From assembly GCF_000024265.1 (NCBI RefSeq), contig NC_013204.1, positions 3,042,501 to 3,106,500 of the forward strand: a stretch of 64,000 nt of DNA, read 5' to 3'. Origin of the DNA: Eggerthella lenta DSM 2243 (GTDB taxonomy: Bacteria; Actinomycetota; Coriobacteriia; Coriobacteriales; Eggerthellaceae). Below the pieces are notes generated by a model. The model saw nothing but the letters and a program-made list of their open reading frames with translations. It was not told the origin of the DNA and did no database searches. The translations under genes were made by a program, and so were the position numbers. Of this stretch, positions 8,381 through 16,802 are shown piece after piece (the stretch's first letter is position 1; each line of letters opens with the position of its first letter).

Positions 8381-8570
8381 CGGACAGAATGGCATGCTGG
8401 CGTCGCTCGGCCTGCCGCAGAGCTTCGACGGCCTCGACGATGACGCGCTCGTGCGCATCGAGGAAACCCTATCGACCGAGCTGCAGCGCCACGGCATCAA
8501 CGCCAAGGGCGACGGCCTCAACGAACACGGCAAGGCATGCCTGCGCCTCATAGAGGCGATACCAGACTAG
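8370..8570 (+). CDS. Hypothetical small phage protein
   Basis: A 66-residue acidic protein (opens MLDDGQNGMLASLGLP) starting inside the end of the minor capsid gene. It contains a DDALVRIEETLSTELQRHGINA helix-rich middle. It closes the first head transcription block, since a strong terminator follows 33 bases later. No family recognised. Confidence 0.6.
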   Translation: MLDDGQNGMLASLGLPQSFDGLDDDALVRIEETLSTELQRHGINAKGDGLNEHGKACLRLIEAIPD

Positions 8571-8602
8571 CCTCCCCGCGCAATCCCATATCCACCGACA
8601 GC

Positions 8603-8627
8603 AGCCGCCCCACGGGGCGGCTTTTTC
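8603..8627 (+). terminator. Rho-independent terminator after portal/minor capsid block
   Basis: AGCCGCCC at 8603-8610 pairs perfectly with GGGCGGCT at 8615-8622 across a CACG loop, and a T run (8622-8626) follows. It separates the terminase-portal block from the scaffold-capsid block. Confidence 0.88.
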
Positions 8628-8646
8628 GTTCCGTCCAGCGCCCGGA

Positions 8647-8674
8647 GCGGCGCGACACCCCGCCGACCATATAG
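8647..8674 (+). promoter_or_regulatory. CGCGACRCC intergenic element, copy B
   Basis: GCGGCGCGACACC followed by CCGCCGACCATATAG. It lies just downstream of the terminator at 8603-8627 and 80 bases before the scaffold gene, so a promoter that restarts transcription is a natural reading. Confidence 0.5.
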
Positions 8675-8753
8675 CCAACGCCAAGCGCCGCGTAAAAAGC
8701 GCACCTAAAGCGCGGAGGGAACCGCGTAAACAACCGCTAGGGAAAGGACAGGC

Positions 8754-9296
8754 ATGGACCCCGAGAACGAGGACAAGGCCGGCGAGGAAGCCGCAGCAGA
8801 GCCGCAGAAAGGAGCGACCGAGGCAACGGAGGCGACCGACCCGAAGCCGGCCGCAGAAGGGGCCGAGGGCGCTGCGGAGGACGGCGAAGAGCTGACCGAC
8901 GAGCACGGCCACCCGGCAATCAGCAAAGGCAAGTACGAGCGCGATATCGCGACGAAGGACGCGAAGATTGCGGAGCTTGAGAAGCAGATCGGCGAAGCCG
9001 CGAAGACCGAGGCGGGCCGCGCCGCGCTTGAGAAGAAGATCGCCGAGCTTAAGGACGACCAGGCGGAAATCCGCACCGACTACGAATTGAAGCTCGCCGG
9101 GTGCACCGACGAGAAGAAGTTCAAGGCCGCGAAGAAGCTCGTAGGCGACTACGAGGGCGACGTGGACAAGCTCAAGGCCGATTACCCCTACCTGTTCGCA
9201 GAAGACAAGAAGAAAGGCTCTACGGGTAAGAAGCCGGAGGGCGCGGGCGGAAGCGATATCGACGACAAGCTCGACCGCGCGTTCGGCCTCAAGTAG
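8754..9296 (+). CDS. Phage capsid scaffolding protein
   Basis: A 180-residue, very charged protein immediately before the major capsid gene, the usual place for a scaffold. The first ~60 residues are acidic and low in complexity (ENEDKAGEEAAAEPQKG), and the middle is a clear coiled coil (AKIAELEKQIGEAAKTEAG). The C-terminus is short, and ends KLDRAFGLK, a basic helix like those that contact the capsid protein. Scaffolds guide assembly of the empty shell and leave before packaging. A GGAAAGGA site precedes ATG 8754. Confidence 0.85.
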   Translation: MDPENEDKAGEEAAAEPQKGATEATEATDPKPAAEGAEGAAEDGEELTDEHGHPAISKGKYERDIATKDAKIAELEKQIGEAAKTEAGRAALEKKIAELKDDQAEIRTDYELKLAGCTDEKKFKAAKKLVGDYEGDVDKLKADYPYLFAEDKKKGSTGKKPEGAGGSDIDDKLDRAFGLK

Positions 9297-9322
9297 GGCG
9301 ACACTAGGAAAGGAACCACAGC

Positions 9323-10216
9323 ATGGCAAACAACCTCGGTAACGCGGTGACGAAGTTCACCACCCGCCTCGACAAGGTGCTCGAGACGGAACCGAAAACG
9401 AGCTTCCTGAACATGAATGGCGACCTCGTGGGCGAGCTTAAGGGCAACGGCGAGGTGAAGATCGCCAAGATCGCGATGGACGGCCTCGGCGACTACGACC
9501 GAGCCGTGGGCTTCCCCGTCGGAAGCGTCACGCTCGACTGGGAAACCGTGAGCCTCAACTACGAGCGCGCCCGCGAGTTCGAGATCGACGTGATGGAGGA
9601 CGAGGAGCACGAGCTTCTCGTCTCCGCGAACCTCATGGCGGAGTTCGCGCGCGCCATGGTCGCGCCGGAGGTCGATGCGATCCGCTTCGCGAAGCTCACG
9701 GAGAAGGCAGGGACCAAGAAGGCCGAGACGTTCACCGACGAGAAGGCGGCGCTCGACGCCGTGCTGCTCGCGGAAGAGGCGTTGCAGGACGCCGGCGCGC
9801 AGCTTTCCTCCTGCAAGCTGTGCCTCACGTCCCACATGAAGACGCTGCTTCGCAAGGCGCAGCCGTGGCGCATCGGCCAGAGCGAGGCCCCGAACGGCAA
9901 CTTCGACACGTTCGACGAAATGCAGCTCATCGTGGTGCCCGGTAACCGTTTCTTGACGGCCATCGACCTGCTCGACGGCAAGACGACCGGCGAAGAGGCC
10001 GGCGGATACAAGCAGGCGGCCGCAGGCGTGCCGATCAACTTCATGGCGATCCACCCGTCAGCCGCCGCAGTGCTGAACAAGCACGAGAAGCTGCGCTACT
10101 TCTCCCCCGACGTGAACCAGGACAAGGAAGCCCACAAGTGGCAGTACCGCCTGTTCCACGACGTTTTCGTTTACGAGAACAAGGCCGGCCTGATCTATTC
10201 GAGCTACAAGGCTTAA
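9323..10216 (+). CDS. Phage major capsid protein
   Basis: A 297-residue protein in the standard capsid position after the scaffold, preceded by a strong AGGAAAGGA site. Features fit the HK97-fold capsid proteins of Gram-positive siphoviruses: an N-terminal beta-hairpin/extended region, a TLDWETVSLNYERAREFEIDVMEDEEHE segment's core (EFEIDVMEDEE), an alpha-rich domain with FARAMVAPEVDAIRFAKL, and a C-terminal domain with a VPINFMAIHPSAA stretch. No protease gene is seen, consistent with a separate scaffold rather than a cleaved delta-domain. Confidence 0.9.
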   Translation: MANNLGNAVTKFTTRLDKVLETEPKTSFLNMNGDLVGELKGNGEVKIAKIAMDGLGDYDRAVGFPVGSVTLDWETVSLNYERAREFEIDVMEDEEHELLVSANLMAEFARAMVAPEVDAIRFAKLTEKAGTKKAETFTDEKAALDAVLLAEEALQDAGAQLSSCKLCLTSHMKTLLRKAQPWRIGQSEAPNGNFDTFDEMQLIVVPGNRFLTAIDLLDGKTTGEEAGGYKQAAAGVPINFMAIHPSAAAVLNKHEKLRYFSPDVNQDKEAHKWQYRLFHDVFVYENKAGLIYSSYKA

Positions 10217-10228
10217 GGAGGGCACCCG

Positions 10229-10375
10229 ATGAAGACCGTAGGTTTCGAGGTCAAGAAGAAGCGCACGCCTCCGAAGAAGGACGCCGGCCAGAAGGGCGAC
10301 GCCCAGAACGCTGGCGCTGACGGCGCGGCGGGCGGCAAGGACGCCGGCCAGAAGGGCGAGGACGATGACGCCTAG
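10229..10375 (+). CDS. Small lysine-rich phage protein
   Basis: A 48-residue frame with a good AAGGAGG site (10214-10220) and ATG at 10229. It opens MKTVGFEVKKKRTPPKK and then carries two nearly identical KDAGQKG units before an acidic end (EDDDA). The basic N-terminus and acidic C-terminus suggest a disordered protein. Its end overlaps the next gene's start by 11 bases. Short Lys-rich proteins in this position occur in related phages as head-associated accessories; no function is known. Confidence 0.65.
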   Translation: MKTVGFEVKKKRTPPKKDAGQKGDAQNAGADGAAGGKDAGQKGEDDDA

Positions 10376-10724
10376 CGTCTCATACGACGAGTACACGGCG
10401 CGCGGCGGCAAACTGGCGAAGGAGGCGTTCGACGCGTCCCTCGCCTCCGCCGTCGCGTCCGTGCGCGAGGTAATGGGCCTCAACGAACCGGACGGCGAGC
10501 AGCAGGCGGCGGCGTACGTCGGCGCGGTGTGCGCCGCCGTCGATGTTGATGCGGCCTACGGCGCATCCGGCGGGATCGGCGAGAACGTCGCCAGCGTGGC
10601 GGTCGGCGCGTTCTCCGCCACGCTGGCGGGAACCGCAGGCGTCAGCGCCTACGACCTCGACATGCGCCGCGCCATCCTCCGCGAGCTGCAAGGCTCGGGG
10701 CTGCTCTATCAGGGAATCGGATAG
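10365..10724 (+). CDS. Head-tail connector-like protein
   Basis: A 119-residue helical, alanine-rich protein directly after the capsid genes, where phages of this type encode the gp6/gp15-like connector that sits under the portal. The sequence itself is low in recognisable motifs (RREILRELQ-type helix near the C-terminus), so the call rests mainly on position and size. Confidence 0.55.
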   Translation: MTPSVSYDEYTARGGKLAKEAFDASLASAVASVREVMGLNEPDGEQQAAAYVGAVCAAVDVDAAYGASGGIGENVASVAVGAFSATLAGTAGVSAYDLDMRRAILRELQGSGLLYQGIG

Positions 10725-10728
10725 CACC

Positions 10729-11058
10729 ATGCTGCAGATACCGAAACGCGCCCTCCCAAGCACCGCAGCCGTGCGCGTGCCGCTTGAAGGCGACTACGGC
10801 GGCGAGTTCGCCGAGCCGGTCGCCATCGGGCACGTGCGCTACGAGAAAGCGGCGGGGATCAGGCGCACCGACTACCAGTTGCAGGACGGCACCACCGGGA
10901 TCGTGTTCATCGACGCCGTGAACAGCGAGGGAGCGTTCGAGGTGCCGGCCAGCTCGATGGTGAGCATCGACGGAGCGCCCGAGGTTTGCGTCAACGCATG
11001 CCACCCCCGCGAGCAGTTCGCGGGGCGCGTCCATCACTGGGAATTGGAGGTGCGCTAG
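10729..11058 (+). CDS. Phage minor capsid protein 1-like (head completion)
   Basis: A 109-residue, beta-rich protein with the arrangement of the Minor_capsid_1 family (PF10665 type): YEKAAGIRRTDYQLQDGTTGIVFIDAVN is the family's central strand region (only part quoted: GTTGIVFIDAVNS). It acts at the head-tail interface as a stopper/completion protein. Start ATG 10729 is five bases after the preceding stop; its TAG abuts the next ATG. Confidence 0.72.
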   Translation: MLQIPKRALPSTAAVRVPLEGDYGGEFAEPVAIGHVRYEKAAGIRRTDYQLQDGTTGIVFIDAVNSEGAFEVPASSMVSIDGAPEVCVNACHPREQFAGRVHHWELEVR

Positions 11059-11391
11059 ATGACCGTTCGCATCGACCTGTCGGCCATGGAGAGCCGCTTC
11101 GGCGACGCGGAGGCGGAGAAGCGCCAAGAGTTGTTCGCGATGAAGGCCGCATCGCTGATACGCAAGTACGTGCCGGTCGAGGAAACGACGCTGCGCTCGT
11201 CGGAGCCGATGAACAGCGACTACAGGGGCGGCGTGCTCGTCTGGGATACGCCTTATGCGGCGAGGCACTTCTACGTGCCCATGAACCACTCGGAGGCCGG
11301 CACGGGCGACCACTGGGACGAGCGGTTGAAGGGCGGCGACATGGGCGCGCTCGAAGACTTCGCCGGCGGGCTGTTCGGGGGCGGCGCATGA
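11059..11391 (+). CDS. Phage minor capsid protein 2-like (Minor_capsid_2)
   Basis: A 110-residue protein resembling the Minor_capsid_2 family (PF11114 type), found directly after Minor_capsid_1 in many Firmicute phages. It has the helix with MKAASLIRKYVPVEETTLRSS and the GVLVWDTPYAARHFYVPMNH segment typical of gp10/HK97-like tail-completion proteins. Start immediately follows the previous stop, and its TGA overlaps the next ATG. Confidence 0.75.
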   Translation: MTVRIDLSAMESRFGDAEAEKRQELFAMKAASLIRKYVPVEETTLRSSEPMNSDYRGGVLVWDTPYAARHFYVPMNHSEAGTGDHWDERLKGGDMGALEDFAGGLFGGGA

Positions 11392-11783
11392 GGTTCGATC
11401 TGCTCGACGTGGTGCGCGAACGCCTGAAAGAGGCCGGCATCGCCGACGTGGTAACCACGCTGCCCGATTCGTCGAAGCACCCCGAGGCCGTCGTCGTGTC
11501 GCTCGGCGTCGCATCGCGCCAGACGCGCTACCACGACGGCGAGGTGGCGACCCCGCTGCGGCTCACCGTCATAGCGAAGCGGAGAAGCGAGCTTGACGCC
11601 ATGGGCGACGCGATGGAGGCCGAGCGTATCTTGCGCACCCGCCCGCTCGATTCGCGGAACGGCTCCTACCGCGTCGCGAGCGTCGAGACGGCGTTCCCCC
11701 GCCCCATCCCGTGGGACGAATCGGGCTTCTTCGTCTGGGCGTTCGACGCGACTATCAACATAACGAGAAAGGACTTCGGTTAA
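11388..11783 (+). CDS. Phage tail terminator / minor capsid C-terminal partner
   Basis: A 131-residue protein between the head-completion genes and the tail-tube gene, the usual position of the tail terminator. It opens with a helix (MRFDLLDVVRERLKEAG) and continues with alternating strands, compatible with the gpU/Gp17-like fold that caps the tail tube. Assignment is by position and predicted fold pattern, not by a diagnostic motif. Its TAA overlaps the next ATG as TAATG. Confidence 0.62.
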   Translation: MRFDLLDVVRERLKEAGIADVVTTLPDSSKHPEAVVVSLGVASRQTRYHDGEVATPLRLTVIAKRRSELDAMGDAMEAERILRTRPLDSRNGSYRVASVETAFPRPIPWDESGFFVWAFDATINITRKDFG

Positions 11784-12487
11784 TGGATATCGGATTCGCA
11801 CCCAACCACACGCACCTTTACGAGCTGGATATCACCCCGTTCGCTGTGAAGCGCACGTTCGCGCGCATCGGCGCGGGCATCGCCACCATCGACGGCGACC
11901 CGTCGGAGGAGATCGACCAGACGGCCTATTTCGACGGCGACGGAAACGCAAGCTCGGACGTCACCGGCGGTCAGGAGATCATCAGCGTTTCGGGGCATCG
12001 CCGCCACGGCGACCCGTACCAGGATTACGTGGCGTCGCTCAAGTTCGTGCGCGGCGAGGCCCGCAAATCCACGCTGCGCATCACCGACCCGGCCGGCGAG
12101 GTGGTCGAATCGAGCGTGACCATCTGCAACATCAAGGCGCTCGGCGCGAATGGCGACGCGAACGGCAAGAACGAGTTCTCGTGCGAACTGCACTTCAACG
12201 GCGCGCCGCGCGTCATCCCATCCGACGCCACCGTGCTGCCGGAATCGGTCACGGCGACCGTCGGGGCCGTGGCCGTCGGGAAGACGGTCGCGGCGTCGGC
12301 AACCGTGACGCCGAGCAGCGCGTCGGACCGCTGCGTGTTCGCCATCGAAAACGACGAGTTCGCCACCGTCGATAGCGAGGGCAACGTCACCGGCGTCAAG
12401 GCCGGCAAGACGCGCCTCTCGGTAAAGTGCGCCGCGAAGCCCAGCGTTTGCGCCGTCGTCGACGTGACGGTGGGGGCATCCGCATAG
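11783..12487 (+). CDS. Major tail (tube) protein with C-terminal Ig-like (BIG2) domain
   Basis: A 234-residue tail-tube protein. Residues 1 to ~145 are the tube domain (MDIGFAPNHTHLYELDITPF opening; SGHRRHGDPYQDYVASLKF centre). The last ~85 residues are a bacterial Ig-like BIG2 domain with TVTPSSASDRCVFAIENDEF and NVTGVKAGKTRLSV. Such domains decorate the outside of siphovirus tail tubes and may bind surface sugars. I start at ATG 11783, which overlaps the upstream TAA and follows an AGAAAGGA site, not at an in-frame ATG 72 bases upstream. Confidence 0.86.
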   Translation: MDIGFAPNHTHLYELDITPFAVKRTFARIGAGIATIDGDPSEEIDQTAYFDGDGNASSDVTGGQEIISVSGHRRHGDPYQDYVASLKFVRGEARKSTLRITDPAGEVVESSVTICNIKALGANGDANGKNEFSCELHFNGAPRVIPSDATVLPESVTATVGAVAVGKTVAASATVTPSSASDRCVFAIENDEFATVDSEGNVTGVKAGKTRLSVKCAAKPSVCAVVDVTVGASA

Positions 12488-12488
12488 A

Positions 12489-12514
12489 GCGGCGCGACAC
12501 CGCAAATACATTAG
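12489..12514 (+). promoter_or_regulatory. CGCGACRCC intergenic element, copy C
   Basis: GCGGCGCGACACCGC followed by AAATACATTAG, two bases after the tail-tube stop. Its 17-base core CGCGACRCCGCAAATAC matches copy E (23488) in all but the R position. Unlike the other copies it is followed within six bases by a terminator-like hairpin. Confidence 0.5.
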
Positions 12515-12519
12515 GCCGA

Positions 12520-12557
12520 GGGCCGAGGCGAACGCGCTGCGCCTCGGCCCTTCCTTT
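12520..12557 (+). terminator. Terminator hairpin after the tail-tube gene
   Basis: GGGCCGAGGCG at 12520-12530 pairs with CGCCTCGGCCC at 12540-12550 (11 pairs, 9-base loop), followed by TTCCTTT. This would lower transcription between the abundant tail-tube gene and the rest of the tail genes. Confidence 0.72.
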
Positions 12558-12586
12558 GCCCACAGCGCGCAAGAAAGGGCGAAGAA

Positions 12587-13045
12587 ATGGCTAAGATCAT
12601 CGCTTTCGGGAAGTTGTTTGAACCGCTCGATATCGAGCTTGGGGACGAGACGGTGCACGCGCGTATCGACCTGCGCGATTCGAGCGTGAACAAGAACTGG
12701 GAACTGCTGCGAAGCTCGCGCGAGAAGATGGAGGCCATACAGGAGGCGGGCAAGGCCCTCGAATCGGCCTGCGGGCCGGAGGCCGACAAGATCGCCAAGG
12801 ACATGGCCGACCTCATGCGCCCCGCGATATGCGGGGCCATCGGCGAGCAATCCTACCTTGAAATCCTCGTGGCATGCGGCGACGGCGAGCCGGTGCAGCC
12901 GGAGGAGGCCAACATGGTCATGGCCCTCGTGTTCAGCGAGATCGAAGTGGCGATCATCGACCGAATCAAGGCTTTCAAGGACCACAAGGCAGCGCATTAC
13001 CTCAAGGAGATCGCCAATGCGCAGCCCGAGCCTCACAAGGCGTAG
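12587..13045 (+). CDS. Phage tail assembly chaperone
   Basis: A 152-residue protein between the tail-tube and tape-measure genes, where siphoviruses encode the chaperone (G) that coats the tape measure during assembly. It opens with a beta-rich FGKLFEPLDIELGDETVHARI segment and then becomes helical, as in the Gram-positive TAC families. The following Gp15-like frame is +1 relative to it and overlaps the chaperone's last 60 codons, so a frameshifted G-T fusion is conceivable but not demonstrated. AAGAAAGGGCGAAG provides the ribosome site. Confidence 0.75.
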   Translation: MAKIIAFGKLFEPLDIELGDETVHARIDLRDSSVNKNWELLRSSREKMEAIQEAGKALESACGPEADKIAKDMADLMRPAICGAIGEQSYLEILVACGDGEPVQPEEANMVMALVFSEIEVAIIDRIKAFKDHKAAHYLKEIANAQPEPHKA

Positions 13046-13064
13046 CGAGCACGCTGGAGGGCGG

Positions 13065-13691
13065 CTGTGCCACTGGTACGACTGGCGCGGCCGCTCGGTG
13101 CTCGTGTGCGATTCCGCCCGGAACATGCTGCTCGTCATCGAGCTATTCGCCGACAAGGAGCTTGAGCCGGAGGACAAATACCAAATTCTTCTCGCAATGC
13201 TGTTCCCCGATCCTGCGGAAGCACTCGGAATGGCCGGCGGCGACATTAACGACCTCATAGCGTGCGTGCTGTGGGACGCGTGCGGCCTCGACGTGACCGG
13301 CACCAAGCCCCACGAGCGCGCCGTCTTCGACTGGGAATCCGACGCGCCGCGCATCCAGGCGTCGCTCATGAGCGCCTACGGGATCACCTGGGACCAAGCG
13401 GCCGACGGGCTGTCGTTCGCGGACGTGTGCGCGCTGCTCGGCGAGCTTGTCGAAGACGACGGCCAAACCCCGTTCGCGCAAGCGATCTACTACCGCACGG
13501 CCAAGCCACCGAAGCGCACGAAGTACAACGGCGAGCAGTGCGACGCATGGAGCGCGCGCCGCAGCCATTTCGCGATCAAGGCCGCCGACGCCTCGCCGGC
13601 CGATGCCATGGAAGAGCAGAACAACCGAAGCCGCGACCTGTTCGCCGCGTTGAAGGCCGTCGCCAAGGGCGCGGAGGTGGGCAATGTCTGA
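13065..13691 (+). CDS. Gp15-family phage protein (second tail chaperone)
   Basis: About 208 residues matching the bacteriophage Gp15 family: a WYDWRGRSVLVCDSARN opening, an LLAMLFPDPAEAL loop, a conserved FDWESDAPRIQASLMSAYGI block and a Q-rich/basic C-terminus. The family sits between chaperone and tape measure in many Firmicute phages. No ATG fits: the first in-frame ATG would remove the conserved opening. A GGAGG at 13056-13060 lies four bases before a CTG at 13065, so CTG initiation is possible; GTGs at 13098 and 13104 or a frameshift from the chaperone are alternatives. The end overlaps the tape-measure start. Confidence 0.72.
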   Translation: MCHWYDWRGRSVLVCDSARNMLLVIELFADKELEPEDKYQILLAMLFPDPAEALGMAGGDINDLIACVLWDACGLDVTGTKPHERAVFDWESDAPRIQASLMSAYGITWDQAADGLSFADVCALLGELVEDDGQTPFAQAIYYRTAKPPKRTKYNGEQCDAWSARRSHFAIKAADASPADAMEEQNNRSRDLFAALKAVAKGAEVGNV

Positions 13692-16101
13692 CGGGCGCGT
13701 GGAGGTAGAAGCGGTACTCAACGAAGCACCGCTCAAAAAGGGCGTCGCGTCGGTCAAGGCCGATATCAAGAGCATCGAGGACGCCGACCGCAAGCTCGAC
13801 TGGTCCGGCCTGCAGAAGGGTGCGGACGCCGCGAAGCAGTTCGGCGACAAGCTGACGAGCGCAGGGCAGGGCCTTACCCTCAAGCTCACGACGCCGGTGC
13901 TCGCGGCAGGCGTCGCATGCGCGACCATGAGCATGAACTTCGACGATGCCATGGCGAAGGTATCGACCATCGCCGACACGACCGAAGTACCGCTCGACGA
14001 CCTGCGCGGCGCGATCCTCAAGCTGTCCGACGACACCGGCGTGGCGGCATCCGATATCGCCGATAACGTCTACAACGCAATATCCGCCGGCCAATCGACC
14101 GGGGACGCCGTTAACTTCGTGAGCAACGCCACGAAGCTGGCAACCGCCGGTTTCACCGATTCGGCGTCGGCGCTTGACCTGCTGTCAACCACCATGAACG
14201 CGTACGGCATGGAGGCCGACCAGGTAAACCGCGTGTCCGACGTGCTGCTGATGACCCAGAACAAGGGCAAGACGACCGTCGGCGAGCTGTCGCAGGCAAT
14301 GGGCAAGGTCATCCCAACCGCGTCGGCCTACGGCGTGAGCCTCGAAAACCTCGCGGCGGCGTATGCGACCACCACGGCCAAGGGCATCGCCACCGCCGAA
14401 TCGACCACGTACCTGTCCGGGATGATCAACGAGCTGGGCGATTCAGGCTCGGACGTTGGAAAGATCGTTAAGAACAAGCTCGGAAAGTCGTTCAAGGAAT
14501 GCATGGCCGAGGGCATGAGCCTCGGCGAAGTGCTCGATGCGTGCCGCCAGTACGCCGACGAGAACGGCGTGAGCCTGAACGAGCTTTTCGGGAGCGCAGA
14601 GGCCGGGAAGGCCGCGCTCGCCATAGCGGGCGACGGGATCGACGGGTTCACCGCGAATCTCGACGCCATGAACAACTCCTCGGGTGCGACCGAGGAAGCG
14701 TTCGGCAAGATGCAGACCGATTCGTGGGACCTGAACAAGGCGATAAACGAGATAAAGAACGTGATGATCGAGTTCGGCGGCACCATCGTCGAAACGCTGC
14801 GCCCCGCCATCCAAGGCTTCATCGACGGCGTGTCGGCGTTCAAGGACTGGTTCCAAAGCATCGGGCCTGCGGGGCAGCAGGCGATCCTCGGCATCGCGGC
14901 CGTGGTCGCGGCCATAGGCCCGCTGCTGATCATCGTCGGGAGCCTCGCCGGAGCCGTCGGCAACATCGGCGCGCTCATTGCTGCGGCCGGAACAGCAGCA
15001 ACCGGCGCGGGCGCTGCTGCGGGAGGCCTTGGCGCATCGCTCGGCGCGCTCCTCGGCCCCGTCGCCCTCGTGGTTGCGGCCGTCGCCGGCGTCGTCGCGA
15101 TAATCGTGTACCTATGGAACACGAGCGATGGCTTCCGCGAGGCCGTCATGGGAGCGTGGGACGCCATTTCGTCGAAGGTCCAAGAGGTGGCGGCGTTCCT
15201 CATGCCCTACATCCAAATGGCGATGACCGCCATACAGCAGAGCATAACGACCGTTTTCGAGGCCGTCATGCCCATTATCGACGCGGCTATCCAGTTTGTC
15301 ATCGCCACCGTTATACCCGTGATAACTAGCCTCATGGACACTGTGGGAAACGTATTCGCGGCGATCCTCGCGACCATTACGGGAGTGATGACCGGTGTAT
15401 CGCAGATCATCAGCGGCGCGCTGTCGGTCATCCAGGGCGTGTTCCAAACGGTTTGCGGCTTCATCCACGGCGTGGTGACCGGCGATTTCTCGCAGATGCA
15501 GGCGGGCGTCGAATCCATCATGAACGGGATATCGAACATCGTCTCCGGCGTGTGGAACACCATTTCGTCCATCTTCTCCGGCGTCATCAACACCATCGTT
15601 TCCGTGGTCGAGGGCGGGTTCAACGCCGCGTCGTCTGCTATTTCAGGCGTGCTCGACGGCATCGCCAACACGATATCGAACGTCATGGGCGGGGCGAAGA
15701 ACACCGTTTCCGACGCGATAAGCGCAATATCCGGGTTCTTCTCCGGCTGCAAGCTCGAACTGCCGCGCATCAGCCTCCCCCACTTCTCGATCAGCGGTTC
15801 TTTCAGCCTCAACCCGCCGAGCATCCCGACCATCGGCGTGGACTGGTACGCCACGGGCGGCATCTTCAACGCCGCGTCGATCATCGGCGTGGGCGAGGCA
15901 GGCCCCGAGGCCGTCATGCCGCTGCGAGGGCGGAACATGCAGCCCTTCGCCGACGCGGTGGCCGCAGGCATCGGCGGCGGCGAGGCGCGCGACGTAGAGG
16001 TGAACATCTACGTCAGCGCAACGGTGAGGGAAGAGGCGGACATAGAAAGGCTATCGCAAGCCATCGCCCGCGAGTTCAAACGGAAGGAGCTGTTCGCGTA
16101 A
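13684..16101 (+). CDS. Phage tail tape measure protein
   Basis: An 805-residue tape measure that fixes tail length and helps DNA cross the membrane. The N-terminal third has the TP901-type core (SMNFDDAMAKVSTIADTTEV and ALDLLSTTMNAYGMEADQVN). A hydrophobic block with several potential membrane segments lies around residues 395-480 (GIAAVVAAIGPLLIIVGSLA), followed by long amphipathic helical repeats rich in I, V and N and a C-terminal glycine-rich part with GVGEAGPEAVMPLRGRNM, the usual tape-measure ending. No muralytic domain is visible. Its TAA overlaps the Dit start by one base. Confidence 0.94.
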   Translation: MSDGRVEVEAVLNEAPLKKGVASVKADIKSIEDADRKLDWSGLQKGADAAKQFGDKLTSAGQGLTLKLTTPVLAAGVACATMSMNFDDAMAKVSTIADTTEVPLDDLRGAILKLSDDTGVAASDIADNVYNAISAGQSTGDAVNFVSNATKLATAGFTDSASALDLLSTTMNAYGMEADQVNRVSDVLLMTQNKGKTTVGELSQAMGKVIPTASAYGVSLENLAAAYATTTAKGIATAESTTYLSGMINELGDSGSDVGKIVKNKLGKSFKECMAEGMSLGEVLDACRQYADENGVSLNELFGSAEAGKAALAIAGDGIDGFTANLDAMNNSSGATEEAFGKMQTDSWDLNKAINEIKNVMIEFGGTIVETLRPAIQGFIDGVSAFKDWFQSIGPAGQQAILGIAAVVAAIGPLLIIVGSLAGAVGNIGALIAAAGTAATGAGAAAGGLGASLGALLGPVALVVAAVAGVVAIIVYLWNTSDGFREAVMGAWDAISSKVQEVAAFLMPYIQMAMTAIQQSITTVFEAVMPIIDAAIQFVIATVIPVITSLMDTVGNVFAAILATITGVMTGVSQIISGALSVIQGVFQTVCGFIHGVVTGDFSQMQAGVESIMNGISNIVSGVWNTISSIFSGVINTIVSVVEGGFNAASSAISGVLDGIANTISNVMGGAKNTVSDAISAISGFFSGCKLELPRISLPHFSISGSFSLNPPSIPTIGVDWYATGGIFNAASIIGVGEAGPEAVMPLRGRNMQPFADAVAAGIGGGEARDVEVNIYVSATVREEADIERLSQAIAREFKRKELFA

Positions 16102-16802
16102 TGATATTCAACGGCTGCGATCTGTCGAAGTGGTTCAGCGCGTCGTTCGAGCGGCGCATATCGCCCGAGCTTGACGTGGCGACGCGCGACGTGCCGGGGC
16201 TTGCCGGCGCGCGCTTCGTCCGCGCGAAGGTGAAGCCGCTCGTGATCCCGGTGAAGCTGCGATGGCGGGCACGCCCAGGGGCCTCCATGGCGCGCCTGCG
16301 CCGCGAGGTCGCCCCGGTGCTCATGGCCTCGGAGCCGAGGCCGCTCGTGCTCGACGACGAGCCGGACATGCACTATATGGCGATCATGACCACGCAGGCC
16401 GCGTTGAGCAATCTGTGGTACACGGGCACGTGCGATATCGAGTTCACCGCGTACGACCCCATAGCCTACGGGCGCGACCGCGAGGCGTCGCTTTCCCCCG
16501 CCGGCACGTTCGAGGTCGGCGGCACATGGCCGACCGAACCCATAGTGACCGCGCGTCCGGGCGGAAGCGTGTCGTTCCTCCGCCTCACCGACAACGCGAC
16601 GGGCAGGTTCGTGCAGGTTACCGCCGCGCTCACGTCCTCGTCGGTGGTCGTGTTCGACATGGCCGCGCCGAATGCCGCCGTCAACGGCGCGAACGCGCCT
16701 GTGACGTTCGAGAGCGACTTCTTCGCGCTCGAACCGGGCGAGGCGTCGCTTCGGCTGTCGAGCGGCACGGGCACGGTCGCGTGGACGGAGAGGTGGCGCT
16801 AG
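16101..16802 (+). CDS. Distal tail protein (Dit-like)
   Basis: A 233-residue protein directly after the tape measure, the place of Dit, which forms the hub ring joining tail tube to baseplate. The N-terminal half shows the Dit/SPP1 gp19.1 pattern (MIFNGCDLSKWFSASFERR; a central LSNLWYTGTCDIEFTAYDPIAYG strand block, only part of which is diagnostic), followed by a galectin-like second half made of strands. Its stop is immediately followed by the next ATG. Confidence 0.82.
   Translation: MIFNGCDLSKWFSASFERRISPELDVATRDVPGLAGARFVRAKVKPLVIPVKLRWRARPGASMARLRREVAPVLMASEPRPLVLDDEPDMHYMAIMTTQAALSNLWYTGTCDIEFTAYDPIAYGRDREASLSPAGTFEVGGTWPTEPIVTARPGGSVSFLRLTDNATGRFVQVTAALTSSSVVVFDMAAPNAAVNGANAPVTFESDFFALEPGEASLRLSSGTGTVAWTERWR

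Noticed and set aside
12858-13065. Programmed frameshift joining chaperone and Gp15
   Set aside because: The second frame is +1 (or -2) relative to the first. The common -1 slip does not apply and no slippery heptamer was found, so separate initiation is preferred.
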